10,613 nucleotides of DNA from Candidatus Scybalocola fimicaballi. Lineage in GTDB: Bacteria > Bacteroidota > Bacteroidia > Bacteroidales > Paludibacteraceae. Below the pieces are notes generated by a model. That model saw only the letters and a list, made by a program, of their open reading frames with translations. It was not told where the DNA came from and searched no databases. Positions 1 to 7,083 of this stretch are shown one piece after another (within the stretch, counting starts at the first letter, position 1; each line of letters opens with the position of its first letter). Position numbers and translations under genes: made by a program. The stretch is taken from assembly GCA_002317115.1 (NCBI GenBank), contig DCIP01000218.1, forward strand, positions 1 through 10,613, in the 5' to 3' direction.

Positions 1-31
1 AATCAAATCCAAATTAAATATTGGAAACATT

Positions 32-799
32 ATGAAATATGCTTTGGTCACTGGAGCCAGTTCCGGAATAGGATATGAATATGCTGTTGTACTGGCAGAA
101 AAAGGCTACAACCTTATTATTGTCAGCAATGAAGAGGCAATTAAAGACAAGGCCGAGGAAATCAAGAAACAATTTCCTCAATGTGATATCTTACCTATTG
201 TGAAGGATCTTGGCTCACAAGATGCTGCAAAGGAGATTTATGATTGGTGCAATGAGAAACAATTGGAGGTAGAAGTTCTAATTAATAATGCGGGAGTTTA
301 CCACGACCGTGATTTCCTTGACGACTCTGCCGGATTCACACAATTGATTCTGAATCTTCATATCATGACTCCGGTAATGCTACAATACTATTTCGGGCAA
401 GATATGCTTAAACGTCATAAGGGCTATGTGCTAAATATGAGCTCCGTGACCAGCAACTATGGCATACAACGCATGTCAACATACTCCACGACAAAAGGAT
501 TCCTACGTCTTTTTTCCAAATCCACTCACATTGAATTAAAGGAAAAAGGAGTAATCGTCACATGTATACGTCCGGGTGCCGTAGCGACAACACTCTACAA
601 CCTTGACGAGAAAGCGATGAAAACAGGACTTGCAGTCGGGGCTATCGTGACACCGCGTAAACTTGCAGAAAAAGGAATCAAAGCTTTATTCAAGGGAAAA
701 CATGAAATAACTCCTGGTTTCTTCACTAAAATACTAAACATCGTACCAATACTACCTGTTTGGCTACTAAAACTTGTAAGAAGATGGGGATGGTTCTAA
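32..799 (+). CDS. Short-chain dehydrogenase/reductase (classical SDR, membrane-associated C-terminus)
   Basis: The 255-residue protein is a complete classical SDR, a family that interconverts hydroxyl and keto groups using NAD(P)H. Visible motifs are the cofactor-binding TGASSGIG at residues 7-14, NNAG at 85-88, and the catalytic triad Ser138, Tyr151 and Lys155 (YSTTK). The PG motif after the triad is at 181-182. Residues 230-255 are rich in Ile, Leu, Val and Trp and end in a basic/aromatic tail, which suggests a membrane-associating helix, as in SDRs acting on steroids, fatty acyls or other lipids. The ATG at 32 gives the normal N-terminus, with the Rossmann strand beginning at residue 3. 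The stop overlaps the start region of the next gene, pointing to translational coupling. In this context a hydroxysteroid-dehydrogenase-like role is plausible, but the substrate cannot be read from the sequence. The SDR assignment is firm; the role is inferred. Confidence 0.93.
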   Translation: MKYALVTGASSGIGYEYAVVLAEKGYNLIIVSNEEAIKDKAEEIKKQFPQCDILPIVKDLGSQDAAKEIYDWCNEKQLEVEVLINNAGVYHDRDFLDDSAGFTQLILNLHIMTPVMLQYYFGQDMLKRHKGYVLNMSSVTSNYGIQRMSTYSTTKGFLRLFSKSTHIELKEKGVIVTCIRPGAVATTLYNLDEKAMKTGLAVGAIVTPRKLAEKGIKALFKGKHEITPGFFTKILNIVPILPVWLLKLVRRWGWF

Positions 800-1899
800 A
801 ATTCAAGACATGGCTTATGACAAAGGCCATGGAATACAAGAGAAAAAAAGATCCGTTTGACGGAAGAAAAGCAGATCTTTTCGAATTGCCAGCAGACGCC
901 GACGGCATGTGTAACAACAGTTATTTCTTTGGTGCCAACGGATCTGACGGTCATAGTCTCATCATGCGAGTAGGCAAACGCAACATGCCTCTATGTGAGA
1001 TATTTGTCATCTATGTCACTCCGGAAGGTCATTTGTACACATCGGTAAAGGATCATTATCCTACTGACGCTTGTCCGATGAAAGTGAAATGTATAGAACC
1101 AGAAAAACATTTCAAAATCTGGTTTGAAGACGAACTTCTTGATACAAAGACAGGAAAGACTCTGCCTTGCAAATACGAACTTGATTTTCACGCTACTCTT
1201 CCAATTTTTGATGCAATGCAGCATTCTGATTTCCGTGGAATGGCAAGAGCATTTGCACGTCCAAAATGGAACAAGCAATTCTTCAAGGAAGCATCTGGCG
1301 ACACGGGTGTTGCTAAAATAAAAGGAGAGAAAATCAAAACAGCAAATATTCCCCAGCGTCATTACGAACAAGCAGGACACTTTACTGGCAAGATGATTCT
1401 TGATGGCAAAGAGATAACCATAGATATGCCTGGATCTAGAGATCATGCGTATGGCAAACGAGATTGGAATTATATGAGCGACCATATTTGGATAATGGCA
1501 ACAACAGAAAAAGGAGAGACATTCAATTTCTCACTTGTTGATTATCCCAAAGTGGAAGGTGTGTTCTGTGGCTACAGCAATATCGGTCTCGACCATGACG
1601 AAAGCTTGATTGATTACAAGATTATAGAATGGGATGCAGCCGACGGTAAAGCTCCAGACAAGTTCGTGCTTGACTGTACATTTACAGACCCTACATCTGC
1701 ATCTGGAGAAAAGACGGTGAGAATTACAGCTAAAAGAGATAACAATCTCTACCTTACTTTCCAAAACTGTGATCCAAACCAGAAAACTGTGTTCTTCTTT
1801 CAGGAAGGCGTCGGAGAAATTGATTTCGGAGGTGTCAAAGCCAGAGGAAGTATTGAATACGGTTTCAATCCAGACCGATCAAGATGGAAAATTAAATAG
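784..1899 (+). CDS. Lipocalin-like CrtC/AttH/DUF7064-type protein
   Basis: No enzyme activity can be assigned with confidence. The protein (371 residues from ATG 784) resembles the large family of two-barrel lipocalin-like proteins that includes CrtC carotenoid hydratase, AttH and the domains called DUF7064/DUF7065. The clearest marks are HYEQAGHFTG at about residues 193-202 followed by RDHAYGKRDW at 219-228, then an aromatic-rich stretch (HIWIMATTE) and a GxFCGY segment near 260, which is the order typical of that family. No signal peptide or membrane segment is evident, so it is probably cytoplasmic. A TTG at 760 would extend the frame by eight residues, but ATG 784 (or ATG 790) is the more likely start and overlaps the end of the upstream SDR gene. 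Relatives bind hydrophobic, often terpenoid or lipid, molecules, so here it may bind or chemically modify the pathway substrate. The family call is from motif memory and should be checked with a profile search. Confidence 0.8.
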   Translation: MGMVLKFKTWLMTKAMEYKRKKDPFDGRKADLFELPADADGMCNNSYFFGANGSDGHSLIMRVGKRNMPLCEIFVIYVTPEGHLYTSVKDHYPTDACPMKVKCIEPEKHFKIWFEDELLDTKTGKTLPCKYELDFHATLPIFDAMQHSDFRGMARAFARPKWNKQFFKEASGDTGVAKIKGEKIKTANIPQRHYEQAGHFTGKMILDGKEITIDMPGSRDHAYGKRDWNYMSDHIWIMATTEKGETFNFSLVDYPKVEGVFCGYSNIGLDHDESLIDYKIIEWDAADGKAPDKFVLDCTFTDPTSASGEKTVRITAKRDNNLYLTFQNCDPNQKTVFFFQEGVGEIDFGGVKARGSIEYGFNPDRSRWKIK

Positions 1900-1941
1900 G
1901 AAAAGACTTAAAAAGCCAGAGAAACAACTATCTATATTACA

Positions 1942-4335
1942 ATGGCAAAAATATTTGATATACAAGACATACCAGAAGAATACCTTCCTCTAATTGGAGG
2001 TAAGGCCAGAGGACTTCATCAACTGATAAAGTTCGGATTCCAGGTACCACAGGCTTTCATTATCACAGACATAGAAGATGATGAAGACTTTGAGGAAGCT
2101 GCAAAGAAATACACTGAATCAGGGATGCAGGAAGTATCCGTACGATCATCGGCTACACTTGAAGACGGAGTTGATTTCTCTGCAGCAGGTCAGTTCTCTA
2201 CTTTTTTGAATGTCAAAGGTGTGGATGACTTAAAAGTAGCCGCTCGTAAATGTTTGGATACACTCCACAACAAAACGGCAGAGCATTATGCAGACATGTT
2301 CCTTCATTCACAAGAGAGCAAAATGACAATAGTGGTGCAGAAGATGGTGAATGCCAAATATGCAGGTGTCATTTTCTCTCGTGCTCCAATGTCTCCTGGA
2401 TTTGTATTAGTAGAAGCAGTACCTGGTTTGGGAGAAAACCTTGTGTCTGGAAAGATGTCCGCACAACAATACCTTGTTCGTATTGACGGGACAGAAAAGG
2501 TAGACAACATGCCTCAAAACCCACTGCTTAGTGAAAATCAGGCTATTGCTCTTGGTAACGGTGGCAAGAAAGCAGAAAAAATGTTCGGTATGCCTATGGA
2601 CCTTGAATATGCCATTGACGAAAATGACAATATACAATGGTTACAGGCCAGACCTATCACAATCGATGAATTGGTGACAGTCAATGAGTTAGACTGCGAT
2701 TTAGACGCCACTAATTTCGTTTATACAACAGGCAATATCGGAGAGGTAATGCCAGGTGCTGTCACCCCACTCAATTTGTCAACTAACATGTATGCTCTTG
2801 ATTGGGGTGTAAAGCAGACTTATATCGAGCTTAACGCATGCGACAAGGACATTCCGCCATACTCATTCCTTGCTTCATACTACAACCACATGTTCTTCAA
2901 TATGACGAACATCTACCGTATCAACCATACTGTTTTCGGCACTACAAAGGAGACTTCAGATGAGTCGATATGTGGAATGGTGTTGGAAGGATTGCCAGGA
3001 AATGACATGAAGGATGCTCCTTTGTTCAAAAGGATTTCAAACACTATCAAGTTTGGAAAGATAGTATTCGACAAGAAGACTCCCAAAGAAGGAATGGATA
3101 AAGTGGTGAAGTCGTTACGCTTCGACCTTGACAAGGATATGAAAGATATCTATCAACAAATCATAGACAAATTCCATTACCTTAACGAAGCCCAGTATTA
3201 CCACTATCTTGCATCATACTATTCAGGTGGACAAAGTGCCATGCTCAACAAATTAGAGAAGGATTTCGACAACAAAGACGAATTCAAAGCACTGGTAGCT
3301 GGATGCATGACTCAAAATGAAGACTTTGAAAGTGCAAATGTTCTTAGAATGCTTCGTGCTTTGGCAGAGTCTATTGTAAACGACAATCCTGACACAAAGG
3401 AGATGGATACGACTCAACTTGCTGAGTACATGCAAAATAACGCATCAGAAGAAATCAAGAAAAAGCATAGCGAGTTTATGGCACGCCATGGTTTCCGTGG
3501 ATTGCGTGAACCAGAAATCATGAGTTTGCCATGGAGAGACAATCCAGAATCATTCTATACAAGTCTGAGAAGTGTTTTGATTGGTATCGGAAAAGATCAA
3601 GATCGTGAAACAAAACCATGGAGCAGTTATGCCAACGAACTTTGTTCACACTACAGCGGATTCAAACGTAAAATGGTGATGGACAACATCTTAAAGGCGA
3701 GAAAGGGAGTTTGCTACAGAGAATATACAAAATCACGTACGATCTATGTTCTTGATCAATTCAAACAGGCATACCGAAAACTTTCGCAGTTGATGGTCAA
3801 TGCAAAGATTCTGCCAGATTCTGAATGCATCTACTTCCTTTTGCAGGACGAGGTAGGAAAATTGCTTAACGGAGATTCGTCATTAGTAAAGAAAGCGATA
3901 GCACGTCGTCGTATCTTCCCTCAACAGCAGAATTTGAAATTCCCTTACGCTCAGTTAGGCGTGCCACAACCAATTTTGGAGCAAGACGCAGATGGAAATA
4001 CCTCTTCAATTCAGGGAACTCCAGTATCAAGAGGTGTCGCAAGCGGAAGAGCCAGAGTGGTGTATGACGAAAAAGACGCCAGTCTACTTCAAGAAGGAGA
4101 AATTATGGTCACAACATGCACAGACATCGGTTGGACTCCATACTACAGCATCATAGCCGGTCTTGTAACAGAAATTGGATCTGCCCTTTCACATGGTGTG
4201 GTTGTTGCAAGAGAATATGCGCTTCCTACTGTAGTGAATGCAAATAATGCCATGTGTTTGATCAAGACTGGAGACATGATTACCATCGACGGAAACACTG
4301 GTCGAATCTCTATTAATAAAAAAGCCGATAAATAA
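1942..4335 (+). CDS. PEP-synthase/rifampin-phosphotransferase-like ATP-dependent dikinase
   Basis: This 797-residue enzyme has three parts. An ATP-grasp PEP/pyruvate-binding domain spans about 1-245, with GGKARGL at 19-25, SVRSSATLEDG at 66-76, a GLGE motif at 162-165, and LEYA (221-224) plus LQARPI (234-239). A middle region of about 250-685 carries GNIGEVMPGAVTPLNLS at 264-280 and HGFRGLREPE at 516-525, both typical of rifampin phosphotransferase relatives. A mobile phosphohistidine domain of about 688-793 has the swivelling His751 in GSALSHGVVVARE. There is no C-terminal TIM barrel that would bind pyruvate/PEP, so it is not a true PEP synthase. The known reaction of this layout transfers the beta phosphate of ATP through the histidine to a hydroxyl of an organic acceptor, giving AMP and phosphate. 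The acceptor is unknown; the middle domain would set it. Rifampin resistance is possible but unlikely given the neighbours. The gene sits 4 bases before the BaiE-like gene. Confidence 0.92.
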   Translation: MAKIFDIQDIPEEYLPLIGGKARGLHQLIKFGFQVPQAFIITDIEDDEDFEEAAKKYTESGMQEVSVRSSATLEDGVDFSAAGQFSTFLNVKGVDDLKVAARKCLDTLHNKTAEHYADMFLHSQESKMTIVVQKMVNAKYAGVIFSRAPMSPGFVLVEAVPGLGENLVSGKMSAQQYLVRIDGTEKVDNMPQNPLLSENQAIALGNGGKKAEKMFGMPMDLEYAIDENDNIQWLQARPITIDELVTVNELDCDLDATNFVYTTGNIGEVMPGAVTPLNLSTNMYALDWGVKQTYIELNACDKDIPPYSFLASYYNHMFFNMTNIYRINHTVFGTTKETSDESICGMVLEGLPGNDMKDAPLFKRISNTIKFGKIVFDKKTPKEGMDKVVKSLRFDLDKDMKDIYQQIIDKFHYLNEAQYYHYLASYYSGGQSAMLNKLEKDFDNKDEFKALVAGCMTQNEDFESANVLRMLRALAESIVNDNPDTKEMDTTQLAEYMQNNASEEIKKKHSEFMARHGFRGLREPEIMSLPWRDNPESFYTSLRSVLIGIGKDQDRETKPWSSYANELCSHYSGFKRKMVMDNILKARKGVCYREYTKSRTIYVLDQFKQAYRKLSQLMVNAKILPDSECIYFLLQDEVGKLLNGDSSLVKKAIARRRIFPQQQNLKFPYAQLGVPQPILEQDADGNTSSIQGTPVSRGVASGRARVVYDEKDASLLQEGEIMVTTCTDIGWTPYYSIIAGLVTEIGSALSHGVVVAREYALPTVVNANNAMCLIKTGDMITIDGNTGRISINKKADK

Positions 4336-4339
4336 GCGT

Positions 4340-4846
4340 ATGACTCTGGAAGAAAGAATAACAAGGTTGGAGGATATTGAAGCAATCCGACAGTTACAAG
4401 CAAAATATCAAAGATGTCTTGACACTAGAGATTGGGATGGTGTTGGCGAATGTTTTGCCGACGACGTAGTATCTGCTTACGGCAACGGATCTATGTCATA
4501 CGACGGTAAAGAAAACGTGTTGGGATTCCTGAAAAAAGTGATGACGAAGCACATTCCGTCGACACATCTTATCCATGGAGGGGAGATTGATGTTTTCCCT
4601 GCAAAAGTAAGCGACGGAATGACTACTGGTCATGCGAAGTGGTATCTTGAGGATTACTTGAACCATCGAATATTCTTGCTAAAATTGCACGGTGCAGCAA
4701 TTTACGACGTCGACTATAGGAAAGAGGCGACGGGATGGAAAATCACAAAAATAGGATACACACGTTGCTACGAGTATTTTGCCTTCCGTGGTCTGTTGAA
4801 TATACTAACCCTTGGAAAGACAACATTCCTTAACAAAATGAAATGA
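4340..4846 (+). CDS. BaiE-like dehydratase (SnoaL/NTF2 fold)
   Basis: The 168-residue protein has the length and fold signature of the NTF2/SnoaL superfamily and is strikingly like BaiE, the clostridial bile acid 7-alpha-dehydratase, which removes water from a 3-keto-delta4 steroid. Shared blocks recalled from the Clostridium scindens enzyme are the MTLEER start, DIEAI then KYxRCLD (residues 22-28), a YxNG (47-50), WYLED (101-105) and GYxRxYE (139-145). Catalytic residues of BaiE (Tyr30, Asp35, His83, Asp106, Arg146) line up with Tyr23, Asp28, His76, Asp105 and Arg142 here, so all are kept. The N-terminus is 7 residues shorter between the MTLEER and DIEAI blocks. The C-terminal tail (149-168) is hydrophobic then basic. 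It sits 4 bases after the phosphotransferase gene and 4 before the flavodoxin gene. A dehydratase (or double-bond isomerase) acting on a steroid-like ring is the best guess; SnoaL-fold proteins do vary in substrate. Confidence 0.9.
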   Translation: MTLEERITRLEDIEAIRQLQAKYQRCLDTRDWDGVGECFADDVVSAYGNGSMSYDGKENVLGFLKKVMTKHIPSTHLIHGGEIDVFPAKVSDGMTTGHAKWYLEDYLNHRIFLLKLHGAAIYDVDYRKEATGWKITKIGYTRCYEYFAFRGLLNILTLGKTTFLNKMK

Positions 4847-4850
4847 AACG

Positions 4851-5918
4851 ATGAACTGTCTGCTTCTATATTACACAGGCACATTCAACACCCGTTACAT
4901 AACGCAGAAGTTGAAATTGCGTCTGGAAAGAGAAGGTTGGAATATCACTACTTATGAGATTGATCCTCTCAATAATGAGATGCTCGATTTTTCATCGTAT
5001 GATATAATAGGTTTCGGATGCCCTATCTACGGATTCGCTGCTCCATACGCATTCCTGAAATTCATACGTGCTCAGAAATTCCCGCCTGGCATCAAAGCGT
5101 TCATTTATAAGAATTCAGGCGAGACATATCATGCCAACGACGCATCGTCAAAGTATTTCCTACGCAAACTTCGTAAGGATAAAGTGGATGTGCAGAACGA
5201 GTATCATTTCATGATGCCATATAACATTCATTTCCCTTTCGACGACTACTGCATACGTGAGATGTTTGAGATGAACAAAAAGTTGCTTGAAATACTTGTC
5301 CATGAAGTGAAAAATGGAATTTCTAATCTCAAACCGTATAAGCTGTGGCCAAGATTTGTGACTACAGTCGTCGCAAGACCACAATATATCGGTGGAGATG
5401 CTAATTCATTCCTTTATCATGTCGACATGAATAAATGTATCGACTGTGGGCTTTGCATCAAACGTTGTCCGACACAGAATATTTACAAAAAGCCGTCAAA
5501 ATCAGGAGATGAGCGAGGCGAGTTTGGATTCCATCACAACTGTTTGATGTGTATGCGATGCTCTTTCTTCTGCCCTGCTGATGCTTTTGACATCGGATTC
5601 CTTGAGGACTGGGGATGGCACGTGAACAAGAAAGGTGGATACGACTTCACGAAAATTGAGGAGTTGCCTCTTGACGAGCCTTTCATCACAAACAAAACAG
5701 AAGGTTTCTTCTCTTGCTACTGCGAGAAATACGAGGCCATCAACAAAAAATACAAAGAGATATTCGGCGACAAGCCAGTAGAGAATCCCGACTGGGCTCC
5801 TTCTCCAGTGTCAGACCACTGGAAGGAAGAAAACAGCAAGGTGACTGCGTTAAAGCATTCCGACCGTACGTACAAACAAGCCAGTGCTTTCTATATCGAC
5901 AGTCTTTTCTCCGAATAA
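4851..5918 (+). CDS. EFR1-type flavodoxin-ferredoxin fusion protein
   Basis: This 355-residue protein joins an N-terminal flavodoxin-like domain to two 4Fe-4S sites. The FMN phosphate loop is YYTGTFNTRY at residues 7-16, and the second flavin-contact region is GFGCPIYGF at 54-62. The iron-sulfur ligands are Cys196, 199, 202 and 206 (CIDCGLCIKRCP) and Cys231, 234, 237 and 241 (CLMCMRCSFFCP), giving two cubane clusters. A C-terminal extension of about 110 residues follows, with Cys289 and Cys291 whose role is unclear. Members of this family move single electrons between low-potential carriers and flavin enzymes. In this operon it is a likely electron donor or relay for the OYE-type reductase at 8229-9455, which has no nicotinamide/FAD domain of its own. 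The start at ATG 4851 follows the BaiE-like gene by 4 bases. The domain assignment is firm; the partner is inferred. Confidence 0.9.
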   Translation: MNCLLLYYTGTFNTRYITQKLKLRLEREGWNITTYEIDPLNNEMLDFSSYDIIGFGCPIYGFAAPYAFLKFIRAQKFPPGIKAFIYKNSGETYHANDASSKYFLRKLRKDKVDVQNEYHFMMPYNIHFPFDDYCIREMFEMNKKLLEILVHEVKNGISNLKPYKLWPRFVTTVVARPQYIGGDANSFLYHVDMNKCIDCGLCIKRCPTQNIYKKPSKSGDERGEFGFHHNCLMCMRCSFFCPADAFDIGFLEDWGWHVNKKGGYDFTKIEELPLDEPFITNKTEGFFSCYCEKYEAINKKYKEIFGDKPVENPDWAPSPVSDHWKEENSKVTALKHSDRTYKQASAFYIDSLFSE

Positions 5919-5940
5919 TCAGACAAATTGGAATTGAGAC

Positions 5941-6324
5941 ATGCATGAACTGCCGTTTACCAAAGGAATATACCGCTCTGTGATGAAAAAGGCGGAGGGC
6001 GTCAACGCAAAAGACATAAACCGTGTGGTGCTTGAAATTGGAGTGCTTCACGATTTTATTCCCGAATTTGTGCAGAAATATTGGGATTTCATCTCCAAAG
6101 GTTCTATTGCTGAAGGATCTAAAATAGAAATCCGATGGAAGAACGCGCAAGTGCAATGCGGTTCATGTATGACCATATATGAAGTTGGGAAGGAAGAGAT
6201 GAATGATCCCAAATGTCCCAACTGCCAATACGAGTTTGGAACAATGCTTTCCGGAAATGAACTTCGTATTGTGGGCATAGAAATTGTAAAAAACAAACCG
6301 GCAGAATCTCCCCAAGGAGAGTAA
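5941..6324 (+). CDS. hypA: HypA nickel metallochaperone
   Basis: HypA delivers nickel during maturation of [NiFe] hydrogenases and, in some bacteria, urease. The 127-residue product starts with the diagnostic MHE, whose N-terminal amine, His2 and Glu3 region forms the nickel site. The structural zinc site is formed by CGSC (Cys73, Cys76) and CPNC (Cys92, Cys95). Length is slightly above the usual 113-118 residues because of a short polar C-terminal tail (KNKPAESPQGE). It lies 22 bases before hypB, the usual pairing. What is odd is the setting: no hydrogenase subunits and no hypC, hypD, hypE or hypF are present in the window, and the flanking genes encode organic-molecule redox enzymes. It may mature a nickel enzyme encoded outside the window or one specific to this pathway. 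Confidence 0.95.
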   Translation: MHELPFTKGIYRSVMKKAEGVNAKDINRVVLEIGVLHDFIPEFVQKYWDFISKGSIAEGSKIEIRWKNAQVQCGSCMTIYEVGKEEMNDPKCPNCQYEFGTMLSGNELRIVGIEIVKNKPAESPQGE

Positions 6325-6346
6325 TGTCAAGAAATACCATAAAATT

Positions 6347-7030
6347 ATGGATATAGAATTTATCGATCTTAAGGAGTGCATTCTTGCTGATAATGAAGGA
6401 GATGCACAAGAGGTGAGAGACCTTCTTAAAGAGAAGAAGGTTGTGCTCTGGAATATCATGTCATCACCAGGATCAGGAAAGACGACATTCATCATTGACG
6501 TCATCAGACGTTTTGCATCAAAGCCTATGGTCAATGGGAAATGTCTGCGTTTCGGTGTCATTGAAGCAGATATAGAAAGCACCGTCGACGCAGAGAAAAT
6601 GCACGCTTTAGGAGTTCCAACTATACAGCTACGCACTGGCGGCGGTTGTCATCTTGACGCAGCTATGGTGATGGAGGCTTTGAAGAAGATGCCTCTTGAT
6701 GAACTTGATGTGCTTATCGTGGAAAACGTAGGCAATCTTGTTTGTCCTGCTGAATTTGACATAGGCGCAACACTGGCAACTATGCTGCTTAGCATTCCAG
6801 AAGGCGACGACAAGTGTATCAAATATCCACTTATGTTCACAGTGACTAAGGCAGTCATCGTAACAAAGATGGACGTGAAGGATTTCTTTGACTTCAATTT
6901 AGAGACTCTTGAGAAAAACACTCGTCGACTCAACAACGATCTTCGCATCTTCCCTGTCAGCGTAAAGACAGGTGACGGAATGGAGACAGTCATGGAATGG
7001 TTGAACAATCAGATTACAAGCAATTTGTAA
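6347..7030 (+). CDS. hypB: HypB GTPase for nickel insertion
   Basis: HypB is the SIMIBI-class GTPase that works with HypA to load nickel. The 227-residue protein has a Walker A loop SSPGSGKT at 39-46, a switch-region IEADIES at 72-78, and the metal-binding residues Cys101-His102 (GGGCHLDA) and Cys133 (ENVGNLVCP), which match the intersubunit nickel/zinc site of characterised HypB proteins. The guanine-specificity motif reads TKMD at 173-176 rather than the usual NKxD, a mild variation. There is no histidine-rich N-terminal stretch, so it is of the non-storage type. It follows hypA by 22 bases and precedes the iron-sulfur gene by 53, the widest gap in the window. As with hypA, no nickel enzyme is visible nearby. 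Confidence 0.95.
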   Translation: MDIEFIDLKECILADNEGDAQEVRDLLKEKKVVLWNIMSSPGSGKTTFIIDVIRRFASKPMVNGKCLRFGVIEADIESTVDAEKMHALGVPTIQLRTGGGCHLDAAMVMEALKKMPLDELDVLIVENVGNLVCPAEFDIGATLATMLLSIPEGDDKCIKYPLMFTVTKAVIVTKMDVKDFFDFNLETLEKNTRRLNNDLRIFPVSVKTGDGMETVMEWLNNQITSNL

Positions 7031-7083
7031 ATTGAATTTACGGAAGGGGTTACACCTGCCAAAATTGCAAATTATACAGATAT
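7031..7083 (+). other. Longest intergenic gap (53 bases), no clear signal
   Basis: This is the widest spacer of the block, between hypB and the iron-sulfur gene. It begins inside a short perfect inverted repeat at 7021-7034 (CAATTT, two bases, AAATTG) that overlaps the hypB stop codon. The stem is AT-only apart from its end pairs and has no T-run behind it, so it is not a convincing terminator. No Bacteroidota-type TAnnTTTG promoter box is seen. The most economical reading is that transcription continues through it. Confidence 0.4.

Noticed and set aside
1..31. Promoter upstream of the first SDR
   Set aside because: The 31 bases are AT-rich but show no clear TAnnTTTG box or other promoter element, and the stretch is too short to judge.
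760..784. TTG at 760 as the start of the lipocalin-like gene
   Set aside because: It would lengthen the overlap with the SDR gene for eight residues of no family value; ATG 784 or 790 is better placed just before the SDR stop.
991..1485. Minus-strand open frame (164 codons) opposite the lipocalin-like gene
   Set aside because: The plus-strand product has conserved family motifs across this stretch; the antisense product is Phe/Cys/Ser-rich noise.
1942..4335. Annotation as phosphoenolpyruvate synthase
   Set aside because: The C-terminal PEP/pyruvate TIM barrel is missing and the middle region has rifampin-phosphotransferase-like motifs, so conversion of pyruvate to PEP is not supported.
6163..6636. 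Minus-strand open frame (157 codons) across the hypA-hypB junction
   Set aside because: HypA and HypB are unambiguous on the plus strand here, so the antisense frame is not credible.
7021..7034. Short inverted repeat CAATTT-GT-AAATTG as a terminator or operator
   Set aside because: The stem is only six AT-rich pairs with a two-base loop and no following T-run, and it overlaps the hypB stop codon; chance is the simplest explanation in this base composition.
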